This document shows, one piece after another, positions 9,174 to 16,814 of a DNA stretch of 64,000 nt (positions within the stretch are counted from its first letter, which is position 1; the number at the start of each line of letters is the position of its first letter). The stretch is from Mycobacterium sp. 852013-51886_SCH5428379. GTDB taxonomy: Bacteria; Actinomycetota; Actinomycetes; Mycobacteriales; Mycobacteriaceae. The DNA lies in assembly GCF_001665575.1 (NCBI RefSeq), contig NZ_LZSU01000019.1, positions 248,001-312,000 on the forward strand, in the 5' to 3' direction. A program made the translations under genes and the position numbers. A model generated the notes under the pieces. The model worked only from the letters and a program-made list of their open reading frames with translations. It searched no databases and had not been told where the DNA came from.

Positions 9174-10067
9174 TCAGAGTCGCGACTGCTCCTTGATCGA
9201 CGTGTCGGTGGTGCGCAGCGGGCGGATCAGACCGTCCTGGGCGAACGAGGCGATGAGTTCACCCTCCTCGGTGTGCACGGTCCCGCGCACGTAGGACATT
9301 CCCGCACCGACCTGCGTGCTCTCGTGGCCGTAGAGCAGCCAGCCGTTCCAGGCAACGGGCTCGTGAAAGCTCACGGTGACCGTCATCGGCGCCGTCGACA
9401 CCGTCAGGTGCGCCTGCGCTGTGCCGATCCCCTCGTGCGCCCGCATCGTGGTCGAAATGCCGAGGTGGCCGGTGAAATACGCGATGAGCGCCTTCGCGAG
9501 GTCGTCGCGCTGCGGGATCGGGTCGTAGTGCAACCACGCGTACAACTCGGGCGGGCCCACCTCGTCGGGGCTGTTGACGTCGGCCACGTCGACCACCCGC
9601 ACCTGCCGCCCGGTCATCGGCATGCCGCCGTCGTAGGCGTCGGCGGGCGCGGCCACGTCGGCCCGCGGCAGGTGATGGCGGATGACGTCGCCCGACGGTA
9701 CGTCGGTGAACACCGTCACCGTGATGCACCGCTTGCCGTTCTGCGATGCCGTCACCACCGCGGTGGCCGTCGACCGGCCCTCGCTGACGACGTCGATGTC
9801 GAGTTCCACCGGCGGGCCCACCGTCACCACCCGGGCGAACACCGCGTGCACGGACCGCACCGACTTGCCCTCGAACCGCTTGGCCGCAGCAACGATGGCC
9901 TGGGCCACGACCTGCGTGCCCTCGACCACCTGGCGCTCGTCGGCGCCGGCAATACCGGTGTCGGCGGTGAATTGGTTCTCGCCTGCGGGTTGGGCGTCGA
10001 ACAGGTCAAGCAGCGTCTGGACCGTCCACGGCGTCTGCTGTGAAGTGTGGCCTGCATCCGTCGTCAT
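9174..10067 (-). CDS. Acyl-CoA thioesterase (TesB-like, double hotdog)
   Basis: About 297 residues with two hotdog-type halves, as in TesB/acyl-CoA thioesterase II. The first half has the AVFARVVTVGPPVELDID pattern and the second SFHEPVAWNGWLLYGHESTQVGAGMSYVRGTVHTEEGELIASFAQDGLIR. Expected to hydrolyse acyl-CoA to free acid and CoA in the cytosol. The ATG at 10067 follows AAAGAGG with 7 bases between. It is divergent from the TetR gene, with 113 bases holding promoter and operator motifs, and it is convergent with the SDR. Probably part of the same catabolic regulon. Confidence 0.85.
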   Translation of the reverse strand: MTTDAGHTSQQTPWTVQTLLDLFDAQPAGENQFTADTGIAGADERQVVEGTQVVAQAIVAAAKRFEGKSVRSVHAVFARVVTVGPPVELDIDVVSEGRSTATAVVTASQNGKRCITVTVFTDVPSGDVIRHHLPRADVAAPADAYDGGMPMTGRQVRVVDVADVNSPDEVGPPELYAWLHYDPIPQRDDLAKALIAYFTGHLGISTTMRAHEGIGTAQAHLTVSTAPMTVTVSFHEPVAWNGWLLYGHESTQVGAGMSYVRGTVHTEEGELIASFAQDGLIRPLRTTDTSIKEQSRL

Positions 10068-10141
10068 CTTCACGCCTCTTTCGTCGGGGGTTCCGTCACT
10101 TAGAGTTAGGTACCCAGAGAAGGTACTAGCCTTCTGCCAAA

Positions 10142-10158
10142 GCGGTAACGTCATTCTC
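10142..10158. promoter_or_regulatory. Putative TetR operator, site 1
   Basis: GCGGTAACGTCATTCTC matches the motif before the downstream amidohydrolase gene (10809-10823) at GCGGTAAxGxCATT. It lies 22 bases before the TetR ATG, in the gap shared with the divergent thioesterase. A second repeated motif, AGGTAC, occurs twice nearby (10108-10127). Together these fit autoregulation and control of the thioesterase; the regulator assignment is inference. Confidence 0.5.
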
Positions 10159-10180
10159 ATCACGAGGCGAGAGGCGTCTT

Positions 10181-10813
10181 ATGGCGAAGGGCAGCGCGCG
10201 GGCTCCCGGCAGTCCGACGATCCCCACCGCCGACACCGGAGAGACCAGGCCGCAGCGCTTCATGCGGTCCGCACTGGAGATCCTCGGCGAGACCGGACGC
10301 TCGGACTTCACGGTCCTCGAGGTGGTCGAACGGTCCAAGACGTCGCTACGCAGCTTCTACCAGCACTTCTCGACCAAAGACGAACTCCTGCTCGCCTTGA
10401 TCGACCGGATCATGTCGGAGTCGGCACTGCGCTGGCGCGCGGCCACCGACGACCAGCCGAGCCGGGAAGCGCTGCGGACGCTCATCGATCGCCTGTGCGT
10501 CCCCGCGGGCTCCGGCACGCAGGACCGGGTCAACCGGGGTCTGACGTCGTACAACGACCGTCTCGCCGAGACGCTGCCACGGGACTACGCCAGGGTGCTC
10601 GCCCCGCTGCATGCTCTGATCAGCGACATCATCCGTCGCGGCATCAGCGAACAGGCGTTCCGCGATGACATCGACGCGGACGCGACCGCAGCGATGATCA
10701 TGCATACCGCGTTGGGTGCGATGCGGATGCGCGTGCTGGGCGCGGAACTCGCCGGCGTCCCGGTCGAGGGTGAGCACATCTACGCATTCTGCCTGCGCAG
10801 CATCGAGTGGTAA
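10181..10813 (+). CDS. TetR family transcriptional regulator
   Basis: Protein of 210 residues. The N-terminal DNA-binding domain (about 27-73) reads RFMRSALEILGETGRSDFTVLEVVERSKTSLRSFYQHFSTKDELL, the standard TetR helix-turn-helix ending in FYxHFxxKDEL. The C-terminal ligand domain is all-helical and of unknown specificity. The ATG at 10181 follows GAGGCGAGAGG. The gene lies between the divergent thioesterase and the amidohydrolase/acyl-CoA dehydrogenase genes, and related palindromic motifs occur on both sides of it, so it is probably their repressor. Confidence 0.92.
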   Translation: MAKGSARAPGSPTIPTADTGETRPQRFMRSALEILGETGRSDFTVLEVVERSKTSLRSFYQHFSTKDELLLALIDRIMSESALRWRAATDDQPSREALRTLIDRLCVPAGSGTQDRVNRGLTSYNDRLAETLPRDYARVLAPLHALISDIIRRGISEQAFRDDIDADATAAMIMHTALGAMRMRVLGAELAGVPVEGEHIYAFCLRSIEW

Positions 10814-10823
10814 TGTCATTACC
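10809..10823. promoter_or_regulatory. Putative TetR operator, site 2
   Basis: GGTAATG-T-CATTACC is a perfect palindrome with 7-base arms, starting in the last codons of the TetR gene and 34 bases before the amidohydrolase ATG. On the other strand it extends to AAGCGGTAATGACATTACC, which shares GCGGTAAxGxCATT with site 1. This supports control of the downstream catabolic genes by this TetR. Confidence 0.6.
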
Positions 10824-10856
10824 GCTTCACGCGAACCCGACTTCCAGGAGGCGGAT

Positions 10857-12086
10857 ATGCCGTCACGCGAGCTGTCCTATCCCGTTTTCGATGCGGACAA
10901 CCACTTCTACGAGCCGCAAGAGGCGCTGACGCAGTTCCTGCCGGAGCACCGCAAGGGCATCATCGACTACATCGACGTCCGCGGCCGGACCAAGATCGTC
11001 GTGCGCAACACGATCAGCGACTACATCCCCAACCCCACCTTCGAGGTGGTCGCGCGGCCGGGCGCGCAGGAGGAGTACTTCCGGCACGGCAGCGGCGGCA
11101 AGAGTTTCCGGGAGATCATGGGCAAACCGATGAAGGCGATCCCGGCCTTCCGGAACCCGCAGGCCCGCCTCGAGGTGCTCGACAGCCTCGGCCTGGACTA
11201 CACGATCATGTTCCCGACCCTGGCCAGCCTCGTCGAAGAGCGGCTCAAGGACGACCCCGACGCGATCCTCGACATCATCCACGCCCTCAACCAGTGGATG
11301 TACGAGACGTGGCAGTTCAACTACGAAGACCGGATCTTCTCCACGCCGGTCATCAACCTCAGCGTGGTCGACCGGGCGCTCGAGGAGCTGCAGTGGTGCC
11401 TGGAGCGGGGCGCCAAGACCGTCCTGGTGCGACCCGCCCCGGTGCCCGGCTACCGCGGCACCCGGTCGATGGGGCTGCCGGAGTTCGACCCGTTCTGGGA
11501 CGCCTGCGTCAAGGCCGGCATCCCGGTGTGCATGCACGCCTCCGACAGTGGCTACGCGCAGTACCTCAACGACTGGGAGCCGGCCGACGAGTTCCTGCCG
11601 TTCAAGCCGACCTCCTTCCGGATGGTCGCGATGGGCAAGCGACCCATCGAGGACACCATGGCCGCCCTGGTGTGCCACGGCGCACTGACCCGCAACCCGG
11701 ATCTGCGCATCCTGTCGATCGAGAACGGCGCCTCCTGGGTGCCGTACCTGTTCTACCAGTTCAAGGACGTCTACTCGAAGATGCCGCAGGAGTTCCCGGA
11801 GGACCCGATCCAGGCGTTCCGGCGCGGCGTGTACGTGGCACCGTTCTGGGAGGACGACTTCAAGCAGATGGCCGATCTGCTCGGCATCGACCGGGTGATC
11901 TTCGGGTCGGACTGGCCGCACCCAGAGGGGCTCGCCGATCCGATCAACCTCGTCGGCGACCTGGAGCAGATGGGCCTCGACGATAGCGGCATCCGAAAGA
12001 TCATGGGCGGCAATCTCGTCGACCTGTTCAAGGTGCCCAACAAGAAGGTCTACAAGCCCGACGTACCCGCACTCGTCCTGACCTGA
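10857..12086 (+). CDS. Amidohydrolase family protein (amidohydrolase_2 type)
   Basis: Protein of 409 residues with a TIM-barrel metal hydrolase pattern. The N-terminal DADNHFYEP replaces the more usual DxHxH. Later features are VCMHASDSG (a metal His) and FGSDWPHPEG (the conserved Asp near the C-terminus). Such proteins in mycobacteria are often decarboxylases or C-C hydrolases in degradation clusters. The ATG at 10857 follows CAGGAGG. The reading frame stays open upstream through the TetR gene, but that part is a shadow. It is the first gene of a run with two acyl-CoA dehydrogenases. Confidence 0.87.
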   Translation: MPSRELSYPVFDADNHFYEPQEALTQFLPEHRKGIIDYIDVRGRTKIVVRNTISDYIPNPTFEVVARPGAQEEYFRHGSGGKSFREIMGKPMKAIPAFRNPQARLEVLDSLGLDYTIMFPTLASLVEERLKDDPDAILDIIHALNQWMYETWQFNYEDRIFSTPVINLSVVDRALEELQWCLERGAKTVLVRPAPVPGYRGTRSMGLPEFDPFWDACVKAGIPVCMHASDSGYAQYLNDWEPADEFLPFKPTSFRMVAMGKRPIEDTMAALVCHGALTRNPDLRILSIENGASWVPYLFYQFKDVYSKMPQEFPEDPIQAFRRGVYVAPFWEDDFKQMADLLGIDRVIFGSDWPHPEGLADPINLVGDLEQMGLDDSGIRKIMGGNLVDLFKVPNKKVYKPDVPALVLT

Positions 12087-12117
12087 CCACCCCTCCGCCG
12101 ACGGCTGAACGGATCTC

Positions 12118-13272
12118 ATGACCGACGTGGCAAGCCCAGAACAGATGCTCTTCGCCTCCACGGCGCAGGCCTTCCTCGAGAAGGAGGCCTCGCTGGGCAA
12201 GGTGCGAGAGTTGCACGCCGAAGGCGCCGAGTTCGATCCCGGATGGTGGCAACGTGCCGCCGAGCTGGGGTGGGCCAGCCTGCTGGTGCCCGAGGAACTC
12301 GGCGGCGGCAGCGTATCCGGCAACGGGGTGCAGGATCTGGCGCTGGTCGCCGAGCAGATCGGGCACACCGTCGCGCCCGGCCCGCTGCATCCGGTCAGCA
12401 CCGTCCTCGCCGGACTCGTCGACGCCTGCAGGGATGACGCTCAGGCACAGCGCCACGGCGAGTTGATCGAGGCGCTGGTGTCCGGGGAGACCGTCGCCTC
12501 CTGGGCGGTTTACGAACCCGGCCGCCAGTGGGATCCGTTACAGGCCAATGTGACCGCGACGCCGGTCGACGGCGGTTACCGCATCGACGGCATCAAGGAC
12601 CGAGTGGAGGCGGGTGCCCGCAGCGCGGTGCTGCTGGTGACCGCCCGCGACGGCGACGACCTGCGGCAGTTCCTGGTGCCCACCGATGCCGCCGGCGTGA
12701 CGATCACCGAACAGCGCTCGGTCGACCTGGTCAAGCGGTACGCCCGGGTGGAGTTCGACGGCGTGACCGTCGACGAGTCCGCGGCGGTGGGCTCCGCGGC
12801 CGAGACCGCGACGCTGATCGACCTCCAGAGCCAGATCGCCCAGGTGCTGCAGTGCGCCGAGGTGCTCGGCATCTTGCAGACCGTCGTCGACTTCACCGTC
12901 CAGTGGGCCTTCGACCGGCATTCGTTCGGCCGACCGCTCGCGTCCTACCAGGCGCTCAAGCACCGGTTCGCCGACCTGAAGATCCATCTCGAGGCCTGCC
13001 GGGCCGCCACCCGGGCCGCGGTCCGGGCTGTCGCCGACCGCTCCCCCGACGCCGCCTTCTCCGTCAGCGTCGCGAAATCCTATGTCGGCGAACATGCGTC
13101 GTCGATGATCCAGGACGCCGTGCAGCTGCACGGCGGCATCGGCGTGACGTGGGAACACGACCTGCACCTGTATCTGCGGCGGGCCACGCTGTACCGGTCG
13201 CTGTTCGGCACCCCCGAAGACCACAACCTGCGTGTGTATGCGCTGCACGACGAACTGGAGTCTGCGTCATGA
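12118..13272 (+). CDS. Acyl-CoA dehydrogenase, subunit-like 1
   Basis: Protein of 384 residues with the FAD-dependent acyl-CoA dehydrogenase fold. The C-terminal helical domain has RHSFGRPLASYQALKHRFADL and the QLHGGIGVTWEHDLHLYLRRA segment that contacts FAD and the acyl chain. It resembles the less conserved partner in mycobacterial heteromeric FadE pairs, and overlaps the next dehydrogenase gene by ATGA. That coupling suggests an alpha2beta2 enzyme, as known for several sterol side-chain FadE pairs. It is expected to introduce a 2,3-double bond into an acyl-CoA; substrate unknown. Confidence 0.9.
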   Translation: MTDVASPEQMLFASTAQAFLEKEASLGKVRELHAEGAEFDPGWWQRAAELGWASLLVPEELGGGSVSGNGVQDLALVAEQIGHTVAPGPLHPVSTVLAGLVDACRDDAQAQRHGELIEALVSGETVASWAVYEPGRQWDPLQANVTATPVDGGYRIDGIKDRVEAGARSAVLLVTARDGDDLRQFLVPTDAAGVTITEQRSVDLVKRYARVEFDGVTVDESAAVGSAAETATLIDLQSQIAQVLQCAEVLGILQTVVDFTVQWAFDRHSFGRPLASYQALKHRFADLKIHLEACRAATRAAVRAVADRSPDAAFSVSVAKSYVGEHASSMIQDAVQLHGGIGVTWEHDLHLYLRRATLYRSLFGTPEDHNLRVYALHDELESAS

Positions 13273-14534
13273 CCGAGGCCACCACCACCGAGCAATCCCC
13301 GGTGACGGCGCCGGAGAGCGTCGAGGAGTTCCGTGCCAGGGCGCAGGCCTGGCTGGCCGAGAACATGCCGCGCATCGACCCCGCAAACCCGCCGGACGCC
13401 GACCGCGGCGAGGAGGGCCCGTGGCTGCGTGCCCGCGAACTCCAGAAGAAGCTGCACGCAGGCGGATTCGCCGGCATCTGCTTCCCGAGGGAGTACGGCG
13501 GCCTCGGCTATCCGATTGCCTACCAGCGGGCGTTCGACGCGGTGTCCAAGGAATACGAGCTGCCGATCATCCTGAACACTCCGACGTTCACGATCTGCGG
13601 GGCCACCATCCTCGACACCGGGTCCGAAGAGCAGAAGCGCAAACACATCTCGGCCGTCATCCGCGGTGAGCAGATCCTGGTGCAGTTGCTGTCCGAACCC
13701 AGCGGCGGCTCCGATCTGGCCGGTGTCATCACCCGCGCCGACCGGCAGGGCGACAAATGGGTGATCAACGGCGCCAAGACGTGGAGCACCAGCGCGTTCG
13801 CCGCGGACTACGGGCTGCTGCTCGCGCGCACCGACTGGAACGTGCCCAAACACGAAGGGCTGACGATGTTCCTGGTGCCGCTGGACGCACCGGGCATCAC
13901 GATGCGGCGCATCAAACAGGTCGACGGCGGCAACGAGTTCTGCGAGGAGTTCTTCGACAATCTCGAACTCGGCGATGACGCCGTGGTGGGCGAGGTGAAC
14001 AAGGGCTGGGAAGTCGCGTCCCGGCAGCTCTACCACGAACGCCGTGCGGTGGGTGGTGGCTCCGAATTCGCCAGCGGTATAGGCCCGGAGGGCGTCACCG
14101 ACCAGCCGGTGGACTACCGGGAGTTGCTCGCCGAGACCGGCCAGTCCGACAGCGAACGGGCGCGGGAGATGGCGGGTCGGGCGCTGGTGCAGCGCGCGGT
14201 GCAGGAGCAGCTGATCGACCACGTGTACCACGGGGTTCTCGACGGCTCGCTGCCCCAGGCCGCCGGCTCCATCATCCGAATCACCCACGCCGAATCCATC
14301 CAGTTCGAAATCGACACGGCGCTCGCGCTTCTGGGTGCAGCGGGTGTCGTCGACGGCGGCGATCAGCTGATCCGCTACGGCGACCGTTATCTGACTCGAC
14401 AGACCGCGTCGCTGGGCGGCGGCACCACTGAGATCGCCCGCAACATCATCGGCGAACGGGTGCTCGGCTTCCCGCGCGAGGCCGCCGCCGACCGCGGGGT
14501 GCCGTTCAAGGACGTCAAGCGCAACAAGAACTGA
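13269..14534 (+). CDS. Acyl-CoA dehydrogenase, subunit-like 2
   Basis: Protein of 421 residues. FPREYGGLGYPIAYQ is the N-terminal family signature. QLLSEPSGGSDLAGVITRADR and GDKWVINGAKTWSTSA form the central FAD-binding domain, and RYLTRQTASLGGGTTEIARNIIGERVLG the C-terminal signature. This is the more canonical member of the pair. The ATG overlaps the stop of the partner gene, which decides the start; the open frame upstream of it is a shadow. It ends 4 bases from the convergent radical SAM gene, with no room for a separate terminator. Confidence 0.92.
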   Translation: MTEATTTEQSPVTAPESVEEFRARAQAWLAENMPRIDPANPPDADRGEEGPWLRARELQKKLHAGGFAGICFPREYGGLGYPIAYQRAFDAVSKEYELPIILNTPTFTICGATILDTGSEEQKRKHISAVIRGEQILVQLLSEPSGGSDLAGVITRADRQGDKWVINGAKTWSTSAFAADYGLLLARTDWNVPKHEGLTMFLVPLDAPGITMRRIKQVDGGNEFCEEFFDNLELGDDAVVGEVNKGWEVASRQLYHERRAVGGGSEFASGIGPEGVTDQPVDYRELLAETGQSDSERAREMAGRALVQRAVQEQLIDHVYHGVLDGSLPQAAGSIIRITHAESIQFEIDTALALLGAAGVVDGGDQLIRYGDRYLTRQTASLGGGTTEIARNIIGERVLGFPREAAADRGVPFKDVKRNKN

Positions 14535-14538
14535 GGGG

Positions 14539-15552
14539 TCAGAACAGGGTCGGCTGAACGGTGGCCGCAGCCACCGGCACCGCGACGGGTGGCGGCGCAG
14601 CGCGCCGGTCCCGACCCAGCCCGTGCTTGGTCAGCAGCGGTGCGGCACGGCGCGAGAGCTTTTCCCGGTAGTCGGCGGGTAGGTATGCGCTGCGCCGGTA
14701 CAGCGCCTGGTAGTCGGCGACCAGTTCCGGACGAGCGCGCGACAGCCAGGACATGAACCAGCCGCGAGTGGCGCCCCGCAGGTGCAGGCCGAACACCGTC
14801 GCCGTGTTCGCGCCCGCGGCGGCGATCCGGCCGAGCAGATCGTCGAGGTGGTCGACGGAGTCGGTCAACCCCGGCAGCACCGGCGCCACCATCACGTGGC
14901 AGTCCAGTCCGGCCTCCCGAATAGCGGTGATCAGCGACAGCCGGGCCTGCGGCGACGGCGTCCCGGGTTCGAGGTCGTGCTGCAGGTCGGCATCGCCGAC
15001 CGCCAGGGACACCGCGACGCTGACCGATACCCGCCGTGCGGCCTCCGACAGCTGGGGCAGGTCCCGGCGCAGCAGGGTGCCTTTGGTCAGGATGGACATC
15101 GGGGTTCCTGAATCCGATAGAGCGGCAATGATTCCCGGCATCAGCGCATAGCGGCCCTCGGCCCGCTGATAGGGGTCGGTGTTGGTGCCGAGAGCCACGG
15201 TGTCGCACCGCCACGACGGTCTGCGGAGTTCGCGCCGAAGGACGTCGGCGACGTTGGTCTTCACCACGACCTGGGTGTCGAAGTCGGTGCCGACGTCGAG
15301 GTCGAGGTACTCGTGGGTGGGCCGGGCGAAGCAGTACCGGCAGGCGTGCGAGCAACCGCGGTAGCCGTTCACGGTGTACTGGAACGGCAGCATGGCGGCG
15401 TTGGGCACCTTGTTGAGAGCCGATTTGCACAGCACCTCGTGGAACGTCATGCCCTCGAAGTGTGGGGTGCGCACACTGCGCACGAACCCGATCCGCTGCA
15501 GGCCAGGCAAAGATCCGTCGTCGACTTCCACAGCTTGTCCGGCCCACCGCAT
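14539..15552 (-). CDS. Radical SAM protein (Rv2578c-like)
   Basis: Protein of 337 residues. Cys67, Cys71 and Cys74 in GCSHACRYCFARPTHEY form the Cx3CxxC site for a [4Fe-4S] cluster, so it is a radical SAM enzyme of the SPL/Rv2578c type. Neighbouring conserved pieces are LALGTNTDPYQ-like VALGTNTDPYQRAEGRY and SILTKGTLLRRDLP. The start ATG at 15552 has GAGGG almost touching it, so it may be poorly spaced or leaderless. The gene position relative to hisS and the secreted protein agrees with the M. tuberculosis backbone. The reaction is unknown. Confidence 0.9.
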   Translation of the reverse strand: MRWAGQAVEVDDGSLPGLQRIGFVRSVRTPHFEGMTFHEVLCKSALNKVPNAAMLPFQYTVNGYRGCSHACRYCFARPTHEYLDLDVGTDFDTQVVVKTNVADVLRRELRRPSWRCDTVALGTNTDPYQRAEGRYALMPGIIAALSDSGTPMSILTKGTLLRRDLPQLSEAARRVSVSVAVSLAVGDADLQHDLEPGTPSPQARLSLITAIREAGLDCHVMVAPVLPGLTDSVDHLDDLLGRIAAAGANTATVFGLHLRGATRGWFMSWLSRARPELVADYQALYRRSAYLPADYREKLSRRAAPLLTKHGLGRDRRAAPPPVAVPVAAATVQPTLF

Positions 15553-15645
15553 ACCCTCTATTCGAACTGACGTTCGACACGCTGTCAAGCGTCCGCCGGG
15601 CGCCAGATTCCCCGGATCATGGTCACCTCTGTTAGGCTGGCCGCA

Positions 15646-15663
15646 GAATGCTTTTCTGCATTC
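15646..15663 (+). other. Hairpin in the cold-shock gene leader
   Basis: GAATGC-TTTTCT-GCATTC forms a 6-bp stem with a 6-base loop, just downstream of a putative -10 (TAGGCT, 15633-15638) and 28 bases before the cold-shock ATG. It would be in the 5' leader of the transcript. Cold-shock mRNAs often carry temperature-sensitive leader structures, so a regulatory role is possible but unproven. Confidence 0.4.
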
Positions 15664-15690
15664 GCAGGTAAATGGAAAGAAATCAGCAAT

Positions 15691-15894
15691 ATGGCACAGG
15701 GAACTGTGAAATGGTTCAACAGCGAAAAGGGCTTCGGCTTCATCGCTCCCGACGGCGGCTCTGAGGACGTTTTCGTCCACTACTCCGAGATTCAGAGCAG
15801 CGGCTTCCGCTCTCTCGAAGAGAATCAGCGCGTCGAGTTCGAGATCGGCCAGGGCTCCAAGGGCCCGCAGGCCACCGCGGTCACCGCGATCTGA
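15691..15894 (+). CDS. Cold-shock protein, CspA family
   Basis: Protein of 67 residues, the exact size of bacterial cold-shock proteins. [17 protein letters not shown] holds RNP1 (KGFGFI) and DVFVHY holds RNP2, the two nucleic acid-binding strands of the OB fold. It acts as an RNA chaperone in the cytosol. The ATG at 15691 follows GGAAAG. It has its own promoter-like TAGGCT and a very strong terminator, so it is monocistronic. Divergent from the radical SAM gene. Confidence 0.95.
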   Translation: MAQGTVKWFNSEKGFGFIAPDGGSEDVFVHYSEIQSSGFRSLEENQRVEFEIGQGSKGPQATAVTAI

Positions 15895-15902
15895 CAGACT
15901 TG

Positions 15903-15943
15903 AAAAATGTGGGCCGCCGGATTATCCGGCGGCCCACATTTTT
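15903..15943. terminator. Bidirectional intrinsic terminator
   Basis: AAAAATGTGGGCCGCCGGA (15903-15921), loop TTA, and its exact complement (15925-15943) form a 19-bp perfect stem ending in T5 on the plus strand. Read from the minus strand it also ends in a T-run, so it can stop the cold-shock transcript and that of the convergent small ORF at 15962-16078. Confidence 0.88.
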
Positions 15944-15961
15944 GCGTTATGGCGTTCTCGC

Positions 15962-16078
15962 TCAGCGCTTCTCGGACTGGTCGGCGTCGGAGAACTCCGG
16001 CGTCTGGACCGGGGCCGACGAATGCGGCGCCGCACCGGTTTCGGTGATCGGGTGCGAGAACAGTGAATTCTCATTCAT
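15962..16078 (-). CDS. Small 38-residue protein, candidate
   Basis: ATG at 16078, 38 codons, then TGA. An AGGAG ribosome site lies 8 bases upstream, which is better than chance expectation. The product starts MNENSLFSHPITETG and ends QTPEFSDADQSEKR: hydrophilic, Pro/Ser/Thr/Glu-rich, with no Cys and no membrane segment, so it is probably disordered. It faces the bidirectional cold-shock terminator, which would end its transcript too. No family recognised. Too short for confident calling by composition alone. Confidence 0.5.
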   Translation of the reverse strand: MNENSLFSHPITETGAAPHSSAPVQTPEFSDADQSEKR

Positions 16079-16210
16079 GAGGGGATCTCCTAACGGAGAA
16101 TCTCGGAGGTCCGGCCGCTCGGCGGCCGCGGAACACCGTGCACAACACGGCTCTGCTCGAGCGTACTCCCCTCTCCGGTCCGGCTGATGGGGTACCGGGG
16201 CACACCGGGC

Positions 16211-16618
16211 CTACCACGGCCGCAGTGAACACTGCACACCGCTGCCGCCCTGCTGCGAGACGACGACCTGACCGTCCACGGCGATCTCGCAATGGAACTC
16301 CGGATTCACCCGCAACCCACCGCTGGCACTGACGAACGCCCACTGGGTCGGGTCGGCCAGGGTCGTCTCGAAGGTCCAAGGCGTAGCCGGCCCGACCGAC
16401 AGCCGTGCTGCGGGCATGTACTGCGGCGAATTCGCTTCGGCCTGAGTCGGCGGGTCGGCGCTGATGTAGTAGATGTTCGCCATCAGATCGCTGGTGGTGG
16501 TGATCGTGTACCGCACCGTGTGCGCCTCCGGATCGGCGACCGCCGTGGCCGGGCTGAGCGCCACCGCGGCCAGCGCCGTCAGCACCGCCGCCACGGCCCT
16601 GCTCGTCGATGTTCCCAT
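16211..16618 (-). CDS. Secreted MmpS-like protein (Rv2576c-like)
   Basis: Protein of 135 residues with a signal peptide: positively charged start, AVAAVLTALAAVALSPATAVA hydrophobic core split by a Pro, and a likely cleavage after AVA near residue 29. The mature part has a beta-rich YTITTTSDLMANIYYISADPP pattern like the extracytoplasmic domain of MmpS proteins, and one Cys pair (HCEIAV, VQCSL) that may form a disulfide. It lies where M. tuberculosis has Rv2576c. Unlike true mmpS genes it has no mmpL partner here. The ribosome site is weak and the start is moderately certain. Confidence 0.72.
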   Translation of the reverse strand: MGTSTSRAVAAVLTALAAVALSPATAVADPEAHTVRYTITTTSDLMANIYYISADPPTQAEANSPQYMPAARLSVGPATPWTFETTLADPTQWAFVSASGGLRVNPEFHCEIAVDGQVVVSQQGGSGVQCSLRPW

Positions 16619-16668
16619 GACCTTGTCATCGGCGCTGCGCCCCGCCGCGTTACCCGTTGAGCTACGGG

Positions 16669-16684
16669 TTAACTCGGCCGTCAC
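16669..16684. promoter_or_regulatory. Possible GlnR half-site before urtA
   Basis: TTAAC-N6-GTCAC fits the AC-N9-AC core of actinobacterial GlnR boxes. It lies about 130 bases before the urtA ATG, upstream of a putative -10 (TAACGT, 16716-16721). Only one of the usual two half-sites is visible. Nitrogen control of urt genes by GlnR is known in actinobacteria; the site itself is weak. Confidence 0.25.
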
Positions 16685-16814
16685 ACACAGACACTTCAAA
16701 GAAACACGGGCGCTCTAACGTCCCGAATCGACACACGACGGTGTCTCACCCTCCTGCGCGTGAGCCGATGTCGATCGGCGTGATCGCGCGATCGGACACG
16801 ACGAGAGGCTCTCC

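Noticed and set aside
10108..10127. AGGTAC direct repeat in the thioesterase/TetR gap as a second operator
   Set aside because: The arms pair poorly and GGTACC is a self-palindrome, so the repeat may be chance; mentioned only as support in the operator entry.
12528..14534. 668-codon form of the second acyl-CoA dehydrogenase
   Set aside because: The first 247 codons are out of frame with, and overlap, the first dehydrogenase gene; the ATGA overlap at 13269 marks the true start.
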